Origin: Rhizobium sp. ARZ01
GTDB taxonomy: Bacteria > Pseudomonadota > Alphaproteobacteria > Rhizobiales > Rhizobiaceae
Length of the DNA stretch: 64,000 nt
Direction: 5' to 3'
Assembly (NCBI RefSeq): GCF_014851675.1
Contig: NZ_JACVAE010000005.1
Span: 62,001-126,000, forward strand
In this document: piece by piece, positions 1-9,102 of the stretch
How positions within the stretch are numbered: the stretch's first letter is position 1
Layout of the letters: the number at the start of each line of letters is the position of its first letter
Translations under genes and position numbers: made by a program
Notes under the pieces: model-generated
Database searches by the model: none
Told to the model about the DNA's origin: nothing
The model's input: the letters and a program-made list of their open reading frames with translations, nothing else

Positions 1-2114
1 TGAACGAAATCACCTACCTCGTCGCGACAGACGTCGGGGGCACGTGCACCGACACGATTGTTGTCTCGTCGCAAGGCGACATTCATATAGGTAAGGCTCT
101 TTCCACCCCGCCCGACTTCGCGACGGGCGTGTTGAATTCCGTGCGCTCCGCCGCCGATGCAATGGGCATGGAGCTTGGCTCGCTTCTCGCTCGGACAACG
201 TTGTTCATCCATGGATCGACCGTGGTGGACAACACGGTCTTTACCCGCGACGGGACAAAAACCGGGCTGATCGCGACCGAGGGGTTTGAAGACACCATCC
301 TCGTCACGCGAGGCGCGTATGGCCGCTGGTCCGGCCTCACTGAGGACGGAATTAAAAACCCGGTCAAAACGGACAGGGCTTCCGCTTTGGTGGAATCCTC
401 GGCCATTGTCGGGGTCGCGGAACGAGTAGACTGCGATGGCGACGTCGTGACGCCTTTGGACATGGAACAGGCGGAAAGAGCCATTCGCTTCCTTGTCCAG
501 GACAGAGCGGTGGAATCCATAGCGATCTCGCTTTTGTGGTCATTCGCCAATCCTGCTCATGAACTGGCGCTCCGCGACCTGGTGAAGCGTGTGGCTCCGG
601 ACGTGTATGTCACAATTTCTAGTGACATTGCGCCGGTTCCCGGGGAGTATGAGCGGACCTCAACCGCCGTGATCAACGCCTATGCGGGCCGCATTACGCG
701 TGACTATCTGAGTGCCCTCGAGGCCTTGTTGCGCGAAAATGGCTACAGTGGCCAGACCATGGTCATGCAAGGCTATGGCGGCCTCCTTCCGGTGGAAGAG
801 GCAGCAGAACGTGCTGTCGGCATGGTGGAATGCGGACCCGCTGCAGGCGTGATCGGGGCAAAGTTCCTCGGCGACATGATGGGCGATGCCGACATCATCG
901 CCGCCGACATGGGTGGGACGACCTTCAAGGTGGGTGTCATCCAGAACGGTGAGCTCGAATTCGCGCGCGAGCCACTGGTCGACCGATTTCATTATGTCGC
1001 GCCCAAGATCGACGTTGTGTCGATTGGCGCAGGCGGCGGCAGCATCATTCAAATCGATCCCAAGACGCGGCTACCTATGGTCGGACCGCAATCGGCCGGT
1101 TCACGCCCAGGTCCTATTTGCTATGGCCTGGGCGGAACCGAGCCGACGCTGACCGATGTCATGCTGCTCATCGGCTACATGGATCCTGGCCACTTCCTGC
1201 GCGGCAGCATGTCGCTCGATGCTGAAAACACGCGAAGGCTGTTCCGGGAAAAGGTCGCCGATCCTCTCGGTGTCTCCGTGGAAGAAGCTGCAATCGGCAT
1301 CTACAGGATTGCCTCTGCCCAGATCTCCGACTTGATCCGCAAAATCACGGTAGAGCGCGGTCTCGACCCACGGGACTTCGTGTTGCATTCCTTCGGCGGC
1401 ACTTGTGGCATGCTGGCGTCGGCGTTTGGCGAAGATCTCTCCGTTCGCCGTATCGTCATACCTTACACGGCATCAGTGAACTGCGCATTCGGACTGGTCA
1501 CAGCGGATGTTCGCCACGAATACTCCGTAACCAAAACGCTGCCGGCCAACGTGTCGCCCGATGAAATCAACGCACTCTTCGAGCCCATGATTGAGCGGGC
1601 GAGGAAGCAGCTTACGGCCGAAGGCTTTGATGCCGGTTCGATTGGCATGAACTGGTCGGCCGATCTACGCTATGGACGGCAGGTCCATGAAGTAACGACC
1701 CAGATCCGCGCGGGCGCCCCGCTCGATGCGCAGGGTCTGGCGCTGCTACTGTCGGATTTCGAAAAACTGTACGAACGCAAGTTCGGAAAGGGCTCCGCCT
1801 ATCGCGAAGCAGGTATCGAAATCACGATGCTACGGCTTACTGCCAGCGGCAAGCTCAAACGACCGAGCCTACCCAAGCTTGAAGAAGGCTCCGCCGACGC
1901 ATCGGCCGCAAAAATAGGCTCGCGGCGAATCTATGTCGAACGACGCGGCACCCTCCACGAAGGGTCGATCTACGACTTCAACAGGCTGCAGCCCGGAAAT
2001 CGACTGAGCGGTCCTGCTGTCATCCATACGCCAATCACGACAATTGCAGTGCAGGAAGGACAGGTGGCTCGGATGGACGGGTATCGAAACATTGTTCTCG
2101 AGATGGAAGGATGA
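1..2114 (+). CDS. hyuA: Hydantoinase/oxoprolinase family protein, HyuA-type subunit (first base of start codon outside window)
   Basis: ATP-dependent cyclic-amide hydrolase or carboxylase subunit of the HyuA/5-oxoprolinase/acetone carboxylase beta family. Reading from base 3 gives NEITYLVATDVGGTCTD, the N-terminal phosphate-binding motif of the family, and bases 1-2 are TG, so the start codon (ATG or GTG) begins one base before the window. An internal GTG at 129 would remove this motif and is unlikely to be the start. A second phosphate motif, ADMGGTTFKVG, lies near residue 302, followed by GAGGGSI. About 704 residues, normal for the family. The stop overlaps the start of hyuB (ATGA), so the two are translationally coupled. 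The substrate cannot be read from sequence; the later cysteine amidohydrolase points to a hydantoin, while the gamma-like gene points to a ketone carboxylase. Confidence 0.9.
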   Translation, partial: NEITYLVATDVGGTCTDTIVVSSQGDIHIGKALSTPPDFATGVLNSVRSAADAMGMELGSLLARTTLFIHGSTVVDNTVFTRDGTKTGLIATEGFEDTILVTRGAYGRWSGLTEDGIKNPVKTDRASALVESSAIVGVAERVDCDGDVVTPLDMEQAERAIRFLVQDRAVESIAISLLWSFANPAHELALRDLVKRVAPDVYVTISSDIAPVPGEYERTSTAVINAYAGRITRDYLSALEALLRENGYSGQTMVMQGYGGLLPVEEAAERAVGMVECGPAAGVIGAKFLGDMMGDADIIAADMGGTTFKVGVIQNGELEFAREPLVDRFHYVAPKIDVVSIGAGGGSIIQIDPKTRLPMVGPQSAGSRPGPICYGLGGTEPTLTDVMLLIGYMDPGHFLRGSMSLDAENTRRLFREKVADPLGVSVEEAAIGIYRIASAQISDLIRKITVERGLDPRDFVLHSFGGTCGMLASAFGEDLSVRRIVIPYTASVNCAFGLVTADVRHEYSVTKTLPANVSPDEINALFEPMIERARKQLTAEGFDAGSIGMNWSADLRYGRQVHEVTTQIRAGAPLDAQGLALLLSDFEKLYERKFGKGSAYREAGIEITMLRLTASGKLKRPSLPKLEEGSADASAAKIGSRRIYVERRGTLHEGSIYDFNRLQPGNRLSGPAVIHTPITTIAVQEGQVARMDGYRNIVLEMEG

Positions 2115-3925
2115 ATCTGATGGATCCGATGACATTTTCCATTATCCGCCATCGTCTATTCCGTATCATCGACGAGGCCGTGATCACGCTTAAGCATGTG
2201 TCGGGGAGCGCCATCACCAATGAAGGCCACGATCTCATGGTCTCGCTCTACGGAGCAGACGGGTCGTTGCTGATGGGCGGCGTCGGCTTCCTGCATCACC
2301 TCACGAGTGCTGCCGAGGCCTGCAAAGCCATCATCCGGAGATTCGAGGGTCGCATTCGCGAAGGCGACGTCTTCCTTCTCAACGACCCCTACACCGCGGC
2401 ATTGCATACCTCCGACATTTATCTGGTGGCTCCGATCCATTACGGGGGCAAGCTCGTTGCGTGGAGCGCATGCTTCGTTCACGTTTATGACATTGGGGCC
2501 ATGAACCCGGGTGGCTTCAGTCCGCAGTCTACTGATATCTTTACCGAGGGCTTCTCCTCTCCGGGCATCAAGATCGTCGACCAGGGCGAGATGGTGCAGG
2601 ACGTCGTGGACACCATGCTGAACATGGTTCGTTCGCCCGAGATGGTCATGCTGGATCTTCGTTCCATGATCGCCTGCAACAATGTCGCGCGCGAGAGAAC
2701 GCAGGCGCTGATCGCAAAGTACGGCGTCGAGACGGTCGAATCTGCGGGCAACGAGCTAATTCGACAGTCCGAGATGCTTTTCCGTCAACGGCTGCAGGAA
2801 CTGCCAGACGGCTCCTGGCAATCGCGACAGTATCTCGATGTTGAAGGGGAAACGGCCACCGTCCGCCTGACGATGACGAAAACCGGTGACCGGCTCACTT
2901 TCGATTTTTCGGGATCGAGCCCACAAAGCCGACATGCGATCAATTGCACCAAGTGGGCCGCGCTGGGCGGATTGTTCGCGCCGCTGTTTCCCCTGTTATG
3001 CTACGACATCACCTGGAACGAAGGCATTATTCGTCTCGTCGAAATGATTGCGCCGGAGGGTACAATCGTCAATTGCACACGGCCCGCGCCCGTGTCAGTG
3101 GCGACGGTCGGCGCAATTCAGTCCGTGAACAATGCTGCCTGCGCCACGATCGGGAAAATGCTGGCTGCCAGCGACAAGTTCCGTGAGCAGGCTACAGCTG
3201 TTTGGCACGCAAATCACTTCGCCATCTTCAAGTTCGGCCGGAACCAGAAAGGCACTATGTCGATCGGTATTCTTACCGAGACCTTCGCCGGTGCGGGCGG
3301 TGCGCGCTCCTTCGCGGACGGGGTGGAAATTGGCGGAGAAGTACCGAATCCCATCTCGCGAATGGCCAATGTCGAAACGATCGAGGCGAGTTTTCCGATC
3401 CGGTATCTGTTTCGGAAGCGAAAGGAAGACTCCGGCGGGCCGGGCCTTTGGCGTGGCGGTACCGGGGGAGAGCTTGCCATCGTCCCCCACAAAGCACCCG
3501 ATGGCGGCCTTCACTATGTTATCTCCGGTAAAGGCTCGAGGCATCCCATGAGCGACGGTCTGGCCGGTGGTTATCCCGGCGCGCCCAATAGCTATCAATG
3601 GGCGAAGAAGGATGAAACGCAAAAGGACGGTGACGATTCTCGATTGCCGGGAGCCGCACAGTCAGTTTCCTGGGGCGTCTATCCATTGATGGGTGAGGAC
3701 GCACTGTATGTGCGTTGGAACGGCGGCGGAGGCTATGGCGATCCGCTTGAACGGGAGCCTGGCCATGTGAGCCGCGACGTTGCCGAGGGCTTGGTCAGTG
3801 TTACCGCAGCCCGCGAAATCTACGGTGTCGCACTGAATGACACTCGCAAGCTCGACCCGGATGCGACCGCAGCACTGCGGCGCGAAATGAAGGCAAGGCG
3901 AATTGGGAAGGAGTTGGTTCGATGA
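2111..3925 (+). CDS. hyuB: Hydantoinase B/oxoprolinase family protein, HyuB-type subunit
   Basis: Partner subunit of HyuA (604 residues) in heteromeric ATP-dependent N-methylhydantoinase, 5-oxoprolinase or acetone carboxylase-type enzymes. Family landmarks include MDPMTFSIIRHRL at the start, LLNDPYTAALHTSD near residue 90, and the C-terminal block GGPGLWRGGTGGELAIV followed by WNGGGGYGDPLEREP, typical of the HyuB fold. The start ATG sits inside an ATGA overlap with hyuA and the stop overlaps the next start in the same way, so hyuA-hyuB-gamma is one translationally coupled unit. Family assignment is firm; the substrate is open. Confidence 0.92.
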   Translation: MNLMDPMTFSIIRHRLFRIIDEAVITLKHVSGSAITNEGHDLMVSLYGADGSLLMGGVGFLHHLTSAAEACKAIIRRFEGRIREGDVFLLNDPYTAALHTSDIYLVAPIHYGGKLVAWSACFVHVYDIGAMNPGGFSPQSTDIFTEGFSSPGIKIVDQGEMVQDVVDTMLNMVRSPEMVMLDLRSMIACNNVARERTQALIAKYGVETVESAGNELIRQSEMLFRQRLQELPDGSWQSRQYLDVEGETATVRLTMTKTGDRLTFDFSGSSPQSRHAINCTKWAALGGLFAPLFPLLCYDITWNEGIIRLVEMIAPEGTIVNCTRPAPVSVATVGAIQSVNNAACATIGKMLAASDKFREQATAVWHANHFAIFKFGRNQKGTMSIGILTETFAGAGGARSFADGVEIGGEVPNPISRMANVETIEASFPIRYLFRKRKEDSGGPGLWRGGTGGELAIVPHKAPDGGLHYVISGKGSRHPMSDGLAGGYPGAPNSYQWAKKDETQKDGDDSRLPGAAQSVSWGVYPLMGEDALYVRWNGGGGYGDPLEREPGHVSRDVAEGLVSVTAAREIYGVALNDTRKLDPDATAALRREMKARRIGKELVR

Positions 3926-4212
3926 GTGACGTACGTTCGTGGTCTCCTACCCTTGTCAGCAAGACGGGCGACGGTGGACAGAGATATATCGCTTGCCGCC
4001 AGTGCGGCACTGCAATTTGTCCGACGAGCGCTGAGTGGAAGGCGCACGCCGTGCTCTCGGAAGAGCCATTGGCTCGATCCGGAGCGGCGTTCTCAGGCGT
4101 GAGCGAGGTTCTGCAGCTGCGGCGCTTCTTCTGCGCGTCTTGCGGGACGACCCTCGACACCGAGATGGCGATGCCAGGAGAGCCCTTCCTCGTTGACAGG
4201 ATCATGGAGTGA
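3922..4212 (+). CDS. Small zinc-ribbon protein resembling acetone carboxylase gamma subunit
   Basis: A 96-residue protein with two cysteine clusters, CRQCGTAIC near residue 28 and CASCGTTLD near residue 73, consistent with one zinc ribbon. Small proteins of the acetone carboxylase gamma type accompany HyuA/HyuB-like pairs and help hold the catalytic complex. This one is shorter than the usual gamma subunit of acetone carboxylase, so it may be a minimal structural or metal-binding subunit. The start overlaps the hyuB stop (ATGA). The alternative is a stand-alone zinc-binding accessory protein of unknown role. Confidence 0.75.
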   Translation: MSDVRSWSPTLVSKTGDGGQRYIACRQCGTAICPTSAEWKAHAVLSEEPLARSGAAFSGVSEVLQLRRFFCASCGTTLDTEMAMPGEPFLVDRIME

Positions 4213-4215
4213 CGG

Positions 4216-4812
4216 ATGTCGTTCGCGCGGCGAGAGGCGATGGATCAGGCGGCCCTGGAAAGCCTGGGCTTCCAACTGCGCCAGCTTCGCAAGGCGAAGG
4301 CCTTCAGCATAGCCCAACTCGCCGTCGCCGCCGACGTGCCCGTCAGCACGATAAGCAAGATCGAGAATGGTGTGCTGAAGCCGAGTCTTGTGAATGCGAT
4401 CAACCTTGCGACGGCGCTGGATTCAAACCTCGGCTTCCTCGTCGACCAAACGCGCAAACAAACCGCACGGTATTCGATTGTACGAAAGTCTCAGCGAAGC
4501 CGACGCGAGTTTTCCGAAATGTCCATGGTTCTGGAAGACATGAATGTTGGCTTCGTTCCGGGCCTGTTGGAGGCGCGGGTGGGCACGCTCAGTCCGGCTG
4601 CTCATTCAGGATCCGAGCATATGACGCATCCCGGGGAGGAGTTCACTCACGTTCTCTCCGGTCAAATTCTCTACGATATCGATGGGGTGCATTACAGGCT
4701 GTCCAAGGGCGACAGCCTGCATTTCAAGTCGGATACACCGCATCGCTGGGTCAACGATACTGAAAGGCCTGCCACGATCCTCTGGGTCTTCTCCGATGGG
4801 CTTTCATTCTAG
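4216..4812 (+). CDS. XRE-family transcriptional regulator with C-terminal cupin domain
   Basis: A 198-residue regulator. Residues about 17 to 65 form an XRE/Cro helix-turn-helix (LRQLRKAKAFSIAQLA, then VPVSTISKIENG). Residues about 120 to 195 form a cupin_2 barrel with HPGEEFTHVLSG and a downstream H-R-W ending, likely the small-molecule sensor. Such regulators often control the catabolic operon they lie in. The gene starts 3 bases after the gamma-like gene and 15 bases before the amidohydrolase, so it is co-transcribed and probably autoregulatory. The ligand is not known. Confidence 0.9.
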   Translation: MSFARREAMDQAALESLGFQLRQLRKAKAFSIAQLAVAADVPVSTISKIENGVLKPSLVNAINLATALDSNLGFLVDQTRKQTARYSIVRKSQRSRREFSEMSMVLEDMNVGFVPGLLEARVGTLSPAAHSGSEHMTHPGEEFTHVLSGQILYDIDGVHYRLSKGDSLHFKSDTPHRWVNDTERPATILWVFSDGLSF

Positions 4813-4827
4813 GAAGGAATAGACAAT

Positions 4828-5493
4828 ATGATTAGCCAGCACATTATCGACCGAGTCATGGCGAGACGGGGCAAGCTGCACCTGTTCGACAGTATCGATG
4901 CCAAGCGCACGGCGCTTGTGATTATCGATATGCAGAAGACATTTTGCGAGCCCGGTGCCCCGGCTGAAGTACCCTCGTCCCGCTCAATCATCGAGCCTAT
5001 CAATCGTCTTGCGGCGGCGTTGCGCAAGGCGGGTGGCAAGGTCATCTGGTGCACGCATGCAAATGTCGGTGTGGATGACAGCAGCGACTGGCGCAATTTC
5101 TTCGACAATTTCGTGTCCGACAACGTCCGTTCACGGACGATCGAAAGTCTGTCGCCGGGCGGTTCGGGTCAGGAAATCTGGCATGAGCTCGACGTCGACG
5201 ATAGCGACATCAAGCTTTTCAAGAATCGTTACAGTGCGTTGATCTCTGGATCGTCCCAGCTGGAGCGCGTACTCAGAAGTCTGGACATCGATACGCTGCT
5301 CATCTGCGGTACCAAGACCAACATCTGCTGCGAATCCACTGCGCGCGACGCCATGATGTTGGATTTCAAGGTCGTCATGGTCTCCGACGGAACTGCTGCC
5401 CTGTCTGACCAAGAACATCGCGTCGCCTTGGAGAACACCATCCAGCAATTTGGTGATGTCCTCAGCGTCGATGAAATCACGGAGCGTTTCTGA
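4828..5493 (+). CDS. Isochorismatase-family cysteine amidohydrolase
   Basis: A 221-residue member of the isochorismatase-like cysteine hydrolases, which include N-carbamoylsarcosine amidohydrolase, ureidoacrylate amidohydrolase (RutB), biuret hydrolase and nicotinamidase. The catalytic triad is visible: Asp34 in VIIDMQ, Lys132 in KLFKNRYSAL, and the nucleophile Cys167 in GTKTNICCESTARDA (Cys168 follows). The Asn-Arg-Tyr-Ser stretch after the lysine is common in carbamoyl-hydrolysing members. After an ATP-dependent hydantoinase such an enzyme would hydrolyse the N-carbamoyl amino acid to amino acid, ammonia and CO2. That pathway assignment is inference from gene order. Confidence 0.88.
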   Translation: MISQHIIDRVMARRGKLHLFDSIDAKRTALVIIDMQKTFCEPGAPAEVPSSRSIIEPINRLAAALRKAGGKVIWCTHANVGVDDSSDWRNFFDNFVSDNVRSRTIESLSPGGSGQEIWHELDVDDSDIKLFKNRYSALISGSSQLERVLRSLDIDTLLICGTKTNICCESTARDAMMLDFKVVMVSDGTAALSDQEHRVALENTIQQFGDVLSVDEITERF

Positions 5494-5502
5494 CAAGCAG
5501 TG

Positions 5503-5531
5503 TAGCGCTCCAAAAACATAAAAATGCGCTA
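5503..5531. promoter_or_regulatory. Inverted repeat upstream of BMP transporter gene
   Basis: In the 54-base gap before the binding-protein gene, TAGCGC (5503-5508) and GCGCTA (5526-5531) form a perfect 6-bp inverted repeat around an A-rich 17-base spacer. It could be an operator, perhaps for the cupin regulator in the operon, or an mRNA hairpin setting transporter expression. The Shine-Dalgarno AGGGGA follows before the ATG at 5548. Confidence 0.35.
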
Positions 5532-5547
5532 ACACAGGGGAACTGAT

Positions 5548-6504
5548 ATGAAAAAGCTGCTTTCCATGTTTGTGGTGGCGTCAATGGCTTTTGCCGTTGG
5601 CGCCCACGCAGAAACGAAGCGTATTGCTCTTGTCCTGCCGGGTCCGATTACTGACGGCACCTTCAACTCGGCTGCCAACAAGGGCATCGAGGCTGCAAAA
5701 AAGAAATATGACATCGAAGTCGCTGTCCGGGAGAACACCGACTTTGCGCAGATGGAAGAGGTATTGCGATCCTATGCGGACGATGACTACGACATGGTCA
5801 TCGCCCATGGTTTCCAGTTTGGCGAGGCAGTCCTTGCCGTTCACAACGACTATCCGGAAACATTCTTCGTCGTTAATACAGCCCAGGTTTCGGCGGCACC
5901 GAACGTCGCATCGTTCGACAATCGCTGGGGCGATGCCGGTTATATCGCGGGTGCCGTAGCAGCCCTTTATTCGAAAAGCGGGAAGATCGGAACGATCGGT
6001 GCGATTGCCGTACCTGTCATCGAGCAATACAATCTCGGTTTCGAGCGCGGTGCCAAGCACATGAAGCCTGAAACCAAGGTGCTTTCCGCCTATGTCGGTT
6101 CATTCACTGACGTCGCGCGTGGGGCCGAAATTACGACATCCCTGATAGAGCAGGGAGCCGACGTCGTGACTTCTACGGGCAACGAGAACGTCATGGGCAC
6201 GATACAGGCTGCCCAGAAGGCAAAGGTCAAGGCAATCGGCAGTGCGTTCGATAGCTACCAGATGGCACCCGACACGATCATCACGACCGCGCTGATCAAT
6301 ATGGATGTAAACATTGATCTTGCGATTGGCCGTTTCATAGAGGGCAAGCTCAAGCCCGAGTCTTATGTGCTCGGGCTGAATGATGGCGGCATTGGCCTGG
6401 CACCACTGCGCGAATTCGAAAACCAGATCTCCGCTGAGGACAAGGCTCGCATCGATGCTCTCATTGCGGATATCGCGGTCGGTCGTATCAAGGACTTGCC
6501 CTGA
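5548..6504 (+). CDS. BMP-family ABC transporter substrate-binding protein
   Basis: Periplasmic binding protein of 318 residues in the BMP/PnrA (basic membrane protein) family, whose known members bind nucleosides or purine-like compounds. A signal peptide covers about residues 1 to 21 (MKKLLSMFVVASMAFAVGAHA). The mature protein starts with the family pattern IALVLPGPITDGTFN, followed by VVNTAQ near residue 112, where the family usually has a D in FxxxD. It is followed by an ATPase with two nucleotide-binding halves and two permeases, the usual BMP importer set. A ureide, hydantoin or pyrimidine-like ligand would fit the enzymes upstream. Confidence 0.9.
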   Translation: MKKLLSMFVVASMAFAVGAHAETKRIALVLPGPITDGTFNSAANKGIEAAKKKYDIEVAVRENTDFAQMEEVLRSYADDDYDMVIAHGFQFGEAVLAVHNDYPETFFVVNTAQVSAAPNVASFDNRWGDAGYIAGAVAALYSKSGKIGTIGAIAVPVIEQYNLGFERGAKHMKPETKVLSAYVGSFTDVARGAEITTSLIEQGADVVTSTGNENVMGTIQAAQKAKVKAIGSAFDSYQMAPDTIITTALINMDVNIDLAIGRFIEGKLKPESYVLGLNDGGIGLAPLREFENQISAEDKARIDALIADIAVGRIKDLP

Positions 6505-6505
6505 C

Positions 6506-8080
6506 TTGTCGAACATCGATACTGGTTCCACAGTGCGGAGCTTCGTTGCCCTCAAGGGAGTCACGAAGCGCTTCGGACCCGTCGTCGCCAACCGGTCCGT
6601 GGATATCGATGTTGCCACCGGTGAAGTTCTCGCCCTCGTTGGCGAGAATGGCGCGGGCAAATCGACAATCGTGAATATGCTCGCCGGTCTGTTGAGGCCG
6701 GACGAGGGGTCGATTTCCGTCAACGGACAGGAAACAAATCTGACGAGCCCCACAGCTTCCATTGCTGCTGGCATCGGCGTTGTTCATCAGCACTACGTGC
6801 TGGTGCCGACGCTATCAGCGCTCGAGAACATTGCGCTCCAGATGACCGAGTATGGTCTAGGTCGCATTGATCGAAACGGGCTTGCCACGGCCGTCCTCCG
6901 CGTATCGACTTCGCTCGGCTTCGCGTTCGACCTCGACGCCAAAGTAGAAGACATGGACGTGGCGCATCAACAGCGCATCGAGATCGTCAAAGCATTGATG
7001 CGTGAGGTCCGGCTCCTGATACTGGATGAGCCAACAGCCGTCCTCGGAGCCAACGATCGAGAGAAGCTTTTTGAGACAATAGGGCGACTGAAGGCACGCG
7101 GAACGTCCGTTATCCTTATCACCCACAAGCTTGATGATATTTTCCAGGCCGCGGACAGGGTGGTGGTCCTTAAAGCAGGCGCGGTCTCTCTCTCATGCTC
7201 GGTGTCCGATACGGATCCGAAAGGTATCATAAGAGCTATGGTTGGTGATGTCGGCAATAACGCGATTGCCGACATTGTCGATGGTGGAGGCACGCTTGTT
7301 GTCGAGCGTCAGGCCAAGGAGGCGTGTTGCTCCGTCAAAGCGGCCTCGCTGCTGCGGGCAAATGGCTCGCTTGCGGTGAGCGACCTGTCGCTCGATGTCC
7401 ACTTTGGTGAGATCCTGGCAGTGGCTGGTGTTGACGGGAATGGCCAGAGTGAGTTCGTGCGCTGCCTGGCAGGGCTAGCGAGGCCATTCTCGGGGCATGT
7501 TGACTGCCTGGGAGTTTCGTCGAGCTCAACTGGCTGGAACACTGCATTTCTCAGGAGCGTCGGCGTCAGCCATATTCCAGAAGACCGTCGCAGATCAGGT
7601 ATTGTCGGAGCGATGTCGCTCGCGGACAATTATCTCTTAGGCCATCTTCATAATCCCGAGTTTGTTCGACATGGTTTTATTGATCGGCGAAAGCTGGGCG
7701 TCGTTACGACGCAAATGCTCAAGGACTATGAAGTTCGCGCCAGAGGACCTTCTGACCCAATAGCGAACCTGTCTGGCGGCAACCAACAAAAGTTGGTCCT
7801 GGCGCGCGAGCTTGCCGGAGAGCCGAAGCTCATACTGGCTGCCCATCCCTCTCGTGGACTTGACATCAAGACAATCCGGTTCGTGCACAAGCTACTTGCT
7901 GACGCGCGTGCGGAAGGCAAAGCGGTGATTTTCCAGTCGTCGGATATCGATGAAATCCTCACTCTTGCGGACAGGATCCTTGTCTTTGCCGGCGGTCGTG
8001 CTTTCGGGCCTGTCGATTGTCGAGGGCTCAGCCGCAAGCAGGTGGGAGCCTGGATTGCCGGGCAGGAGGATCTGCCATGA
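6506..8080 (+). CDS. ABC transporter ATP-binding protein with two nucleotide-binding domains (BMP/nucleoside type)
   Basis: ATPase of about 524 residues with two nucleotide-binding halves, as in nucleoside and sugar importers. I place the start at TTG 6506, one base after the binding-protein stop, with AAGGA upstream; an in-frame start further upstream would run through the previous gene. The first half has Walker A GENGAGKS near residue 46 and Walker B LLILDEPTAVL, but its signature is degenerate (MDVAHQQRIEI). The second half has a modified Walker A (GVDGNGQSEF, near residue 308) and a canonical LSGGNQQK signature, followed by AAHPSRGLD. This split of functional motifs between halves is common in the family. 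The stop overlaps the first permease (ATGA). Confidence 0.9.
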   Translation: MSNIDTGSTVRSFVALKGVTKRFGPVVANRSVDIDVATGEVLALVGENGAGKSTIVNMLAGLLRPDEGSISVNGQETNLTSPTASIAAGIGVVHQHYVLVPTLSALENIALQMTEYGLGRIDRNGLATAVLRVSTSLGFAFDLDAKVEDMDVAHQQRIEIVKALMREVRLLILDEPTAVLGANDREKLFETIGRLKARGTSVILITHKLDDIFQAADRVVVLKAGAVSLSCSVSDTDPKGIIRAMVGDVGNNAIADIVDGGGTLVVERQAKEACCSVKAASLLRANGSLAVSDLSLDVHFGEILAVAGVDGNGQSEFVRCLAGLARPFSGHVDCLGVSSSSTGWNTAFLRSVGVSHIPEDRRRSGIVGAMSLADNYLLGHLHNPEFVRHGFIDRRKLGVVTTQMLKDYEVRARGPSDPIANLSGGNQQKLVLARELAGEPKLILAAHPSRGLDIKTIRFVHKLLADARAEGKAVIFQSSDIDEILTLADRILVFAGGRAFGPVDCRGLSRKQVGAWIAGQEDLP

Positions 8081-9102
8081 CGGGGGCCAGTTCAAATGTT
8101 CGCGCGGCCGGGGCAATCGTTTCTCTTGTTGCTTTGGTCGTTGCGGCCATCGCCATTACCGACGCCGATCCCTTGTCTGTCATGACCGAAGTGGTGCAAC
8201 GTGCGCTTTTCACGCGGGCGGGCTTTCTGGAAGCATTGCTGCGCGCAATACCCTTGACGATCATGGGCCTGGGTGTCGCTCTCGCGTTCCGGGCGAAGGT
8301 CTTTAATATCGGTATGGACGGCCAGTTGATTGCTGGGAGTGTGCTGGCCGTACTTGTGGCGCCCTTTCTGCCCTTAGGGCCGATTGGCCTGTTTCTACTT
8401 ATTCTAGTCGGCATGATTGGCGGCGGTATCTGGGGTAGAATCGCGGGTGAGCTGAAATCGCGATGCGGAGGCAATGAAATCATCGCGACAATCATGCTGA
8501 ACTATGTCGCGATCCAGATCCTATCCTGGTTGGTGAGAGGGCCCTTGCAGGAAGCGGCAAAGATCATCCCACGAACTGATTTGATCGATGCTGCATTTCG
8601 GCTGCCAGTACTTCTGCCGGGGACGAGACTCCACGCCGGTCTGATCATTGCGCTTCTGTCTGTCGCGATCATCGCGGCGTTCATGTCGAAGACGCGTTTC
8701 GGTTTCAAGCTGTCGGTGGTCGGCTCCAGCAGTTCCGTTGCTCAGTATGCAGGGATCCGGCCAGGCTCGGTAGCGAGCCTCGCCCTGTTGCTGTCAGGTG
8801 CCATGGCGGGCCTTGCAGGCATAGTCGAAGTTTCGGGTCTCTACGGCCGCCTGCAGGAGGGCTTTGCGCCCGGCTTCGGAATTGCTGCGATTGCAGTCGC
8901 GCTGGTGGCTCGACTGAATCCCCTGCTGATCCCGTTTTCGGCCTTCGGCTTCTCGCTTCTCTATGCCGGTCTGGGATCTCTCGCGCGCAAAGGTACAGTA
9001 CCGTTCCCCATTATCAACATCATCGAGGCCGCGATTATCCTTATCTTCCTTGCCTCCTCTGTCATGTCTACGCGCGCCAAGGAGGTGAACGGGCATGGAT
9101 GA
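8077..9102 (+). CDS. ABC transporter permease (BMP/nucleoside type), first subunit
   Basis: Inner-membrane permease of 341 residues in the BPD_transp_2 family. ATG 8077 is preferred over an upstream in-frame start because AGGAGGA ends 6 bases before it and it forms an ATGA overlap with the ATPase. Several hydrophobic helices are evident, with the family block GLGVALAFRAKVFNIGMDGQ near residue 66 that contacts the ATPase and CGGNEIIATIMLNYVAIQIL after it. It forms a heterodimeric channel with the next gene, which it overlaps by 8 bases. Confidence 0.92.
   Translation: MTGASSNVRAAGAIVSLVALVVAAIAITDADPLSVMTEVVQRALFTRAGFLEALLRAIPLTIMGLGVALAFRAKVFNIGMDGQLIAGSVLAVLVAPFLPLGPIGLFLLILVGMIGGGIWGRIAGELKSRCGGNEIIATIMLNYVAIQILSWLVRGPLQEAAKIIPRTDLIDAAFRLPVLLPGTRLHAGLIIALLSVAIIAAFMSKTRFGFKLSVVGSSSSVAQYAGIRPGSVASLALLLSGAMAGLAGIVEVSGLYGRLQEGFAPGFGIAAIAVALVARLNPLLIPFSAFGFSLLYAGLGSLARKGTVPFPIINIIEAAIILIFLASSVMSTRAKEVNGHG

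Noticed and set aside
129..131. GTG start for HyuA at 129
   Set aside because: It would remove the conserved DVGGT phosphate motif that reads in frame from base 3; the true start lies one base before the window.
6380..6505. Upstream extension of the ABC ATPase gene
   Set aside because: The extra sequence overlaps the binding-protein gene and is not ATPase-like; TTG 6506 fits operon spacing.
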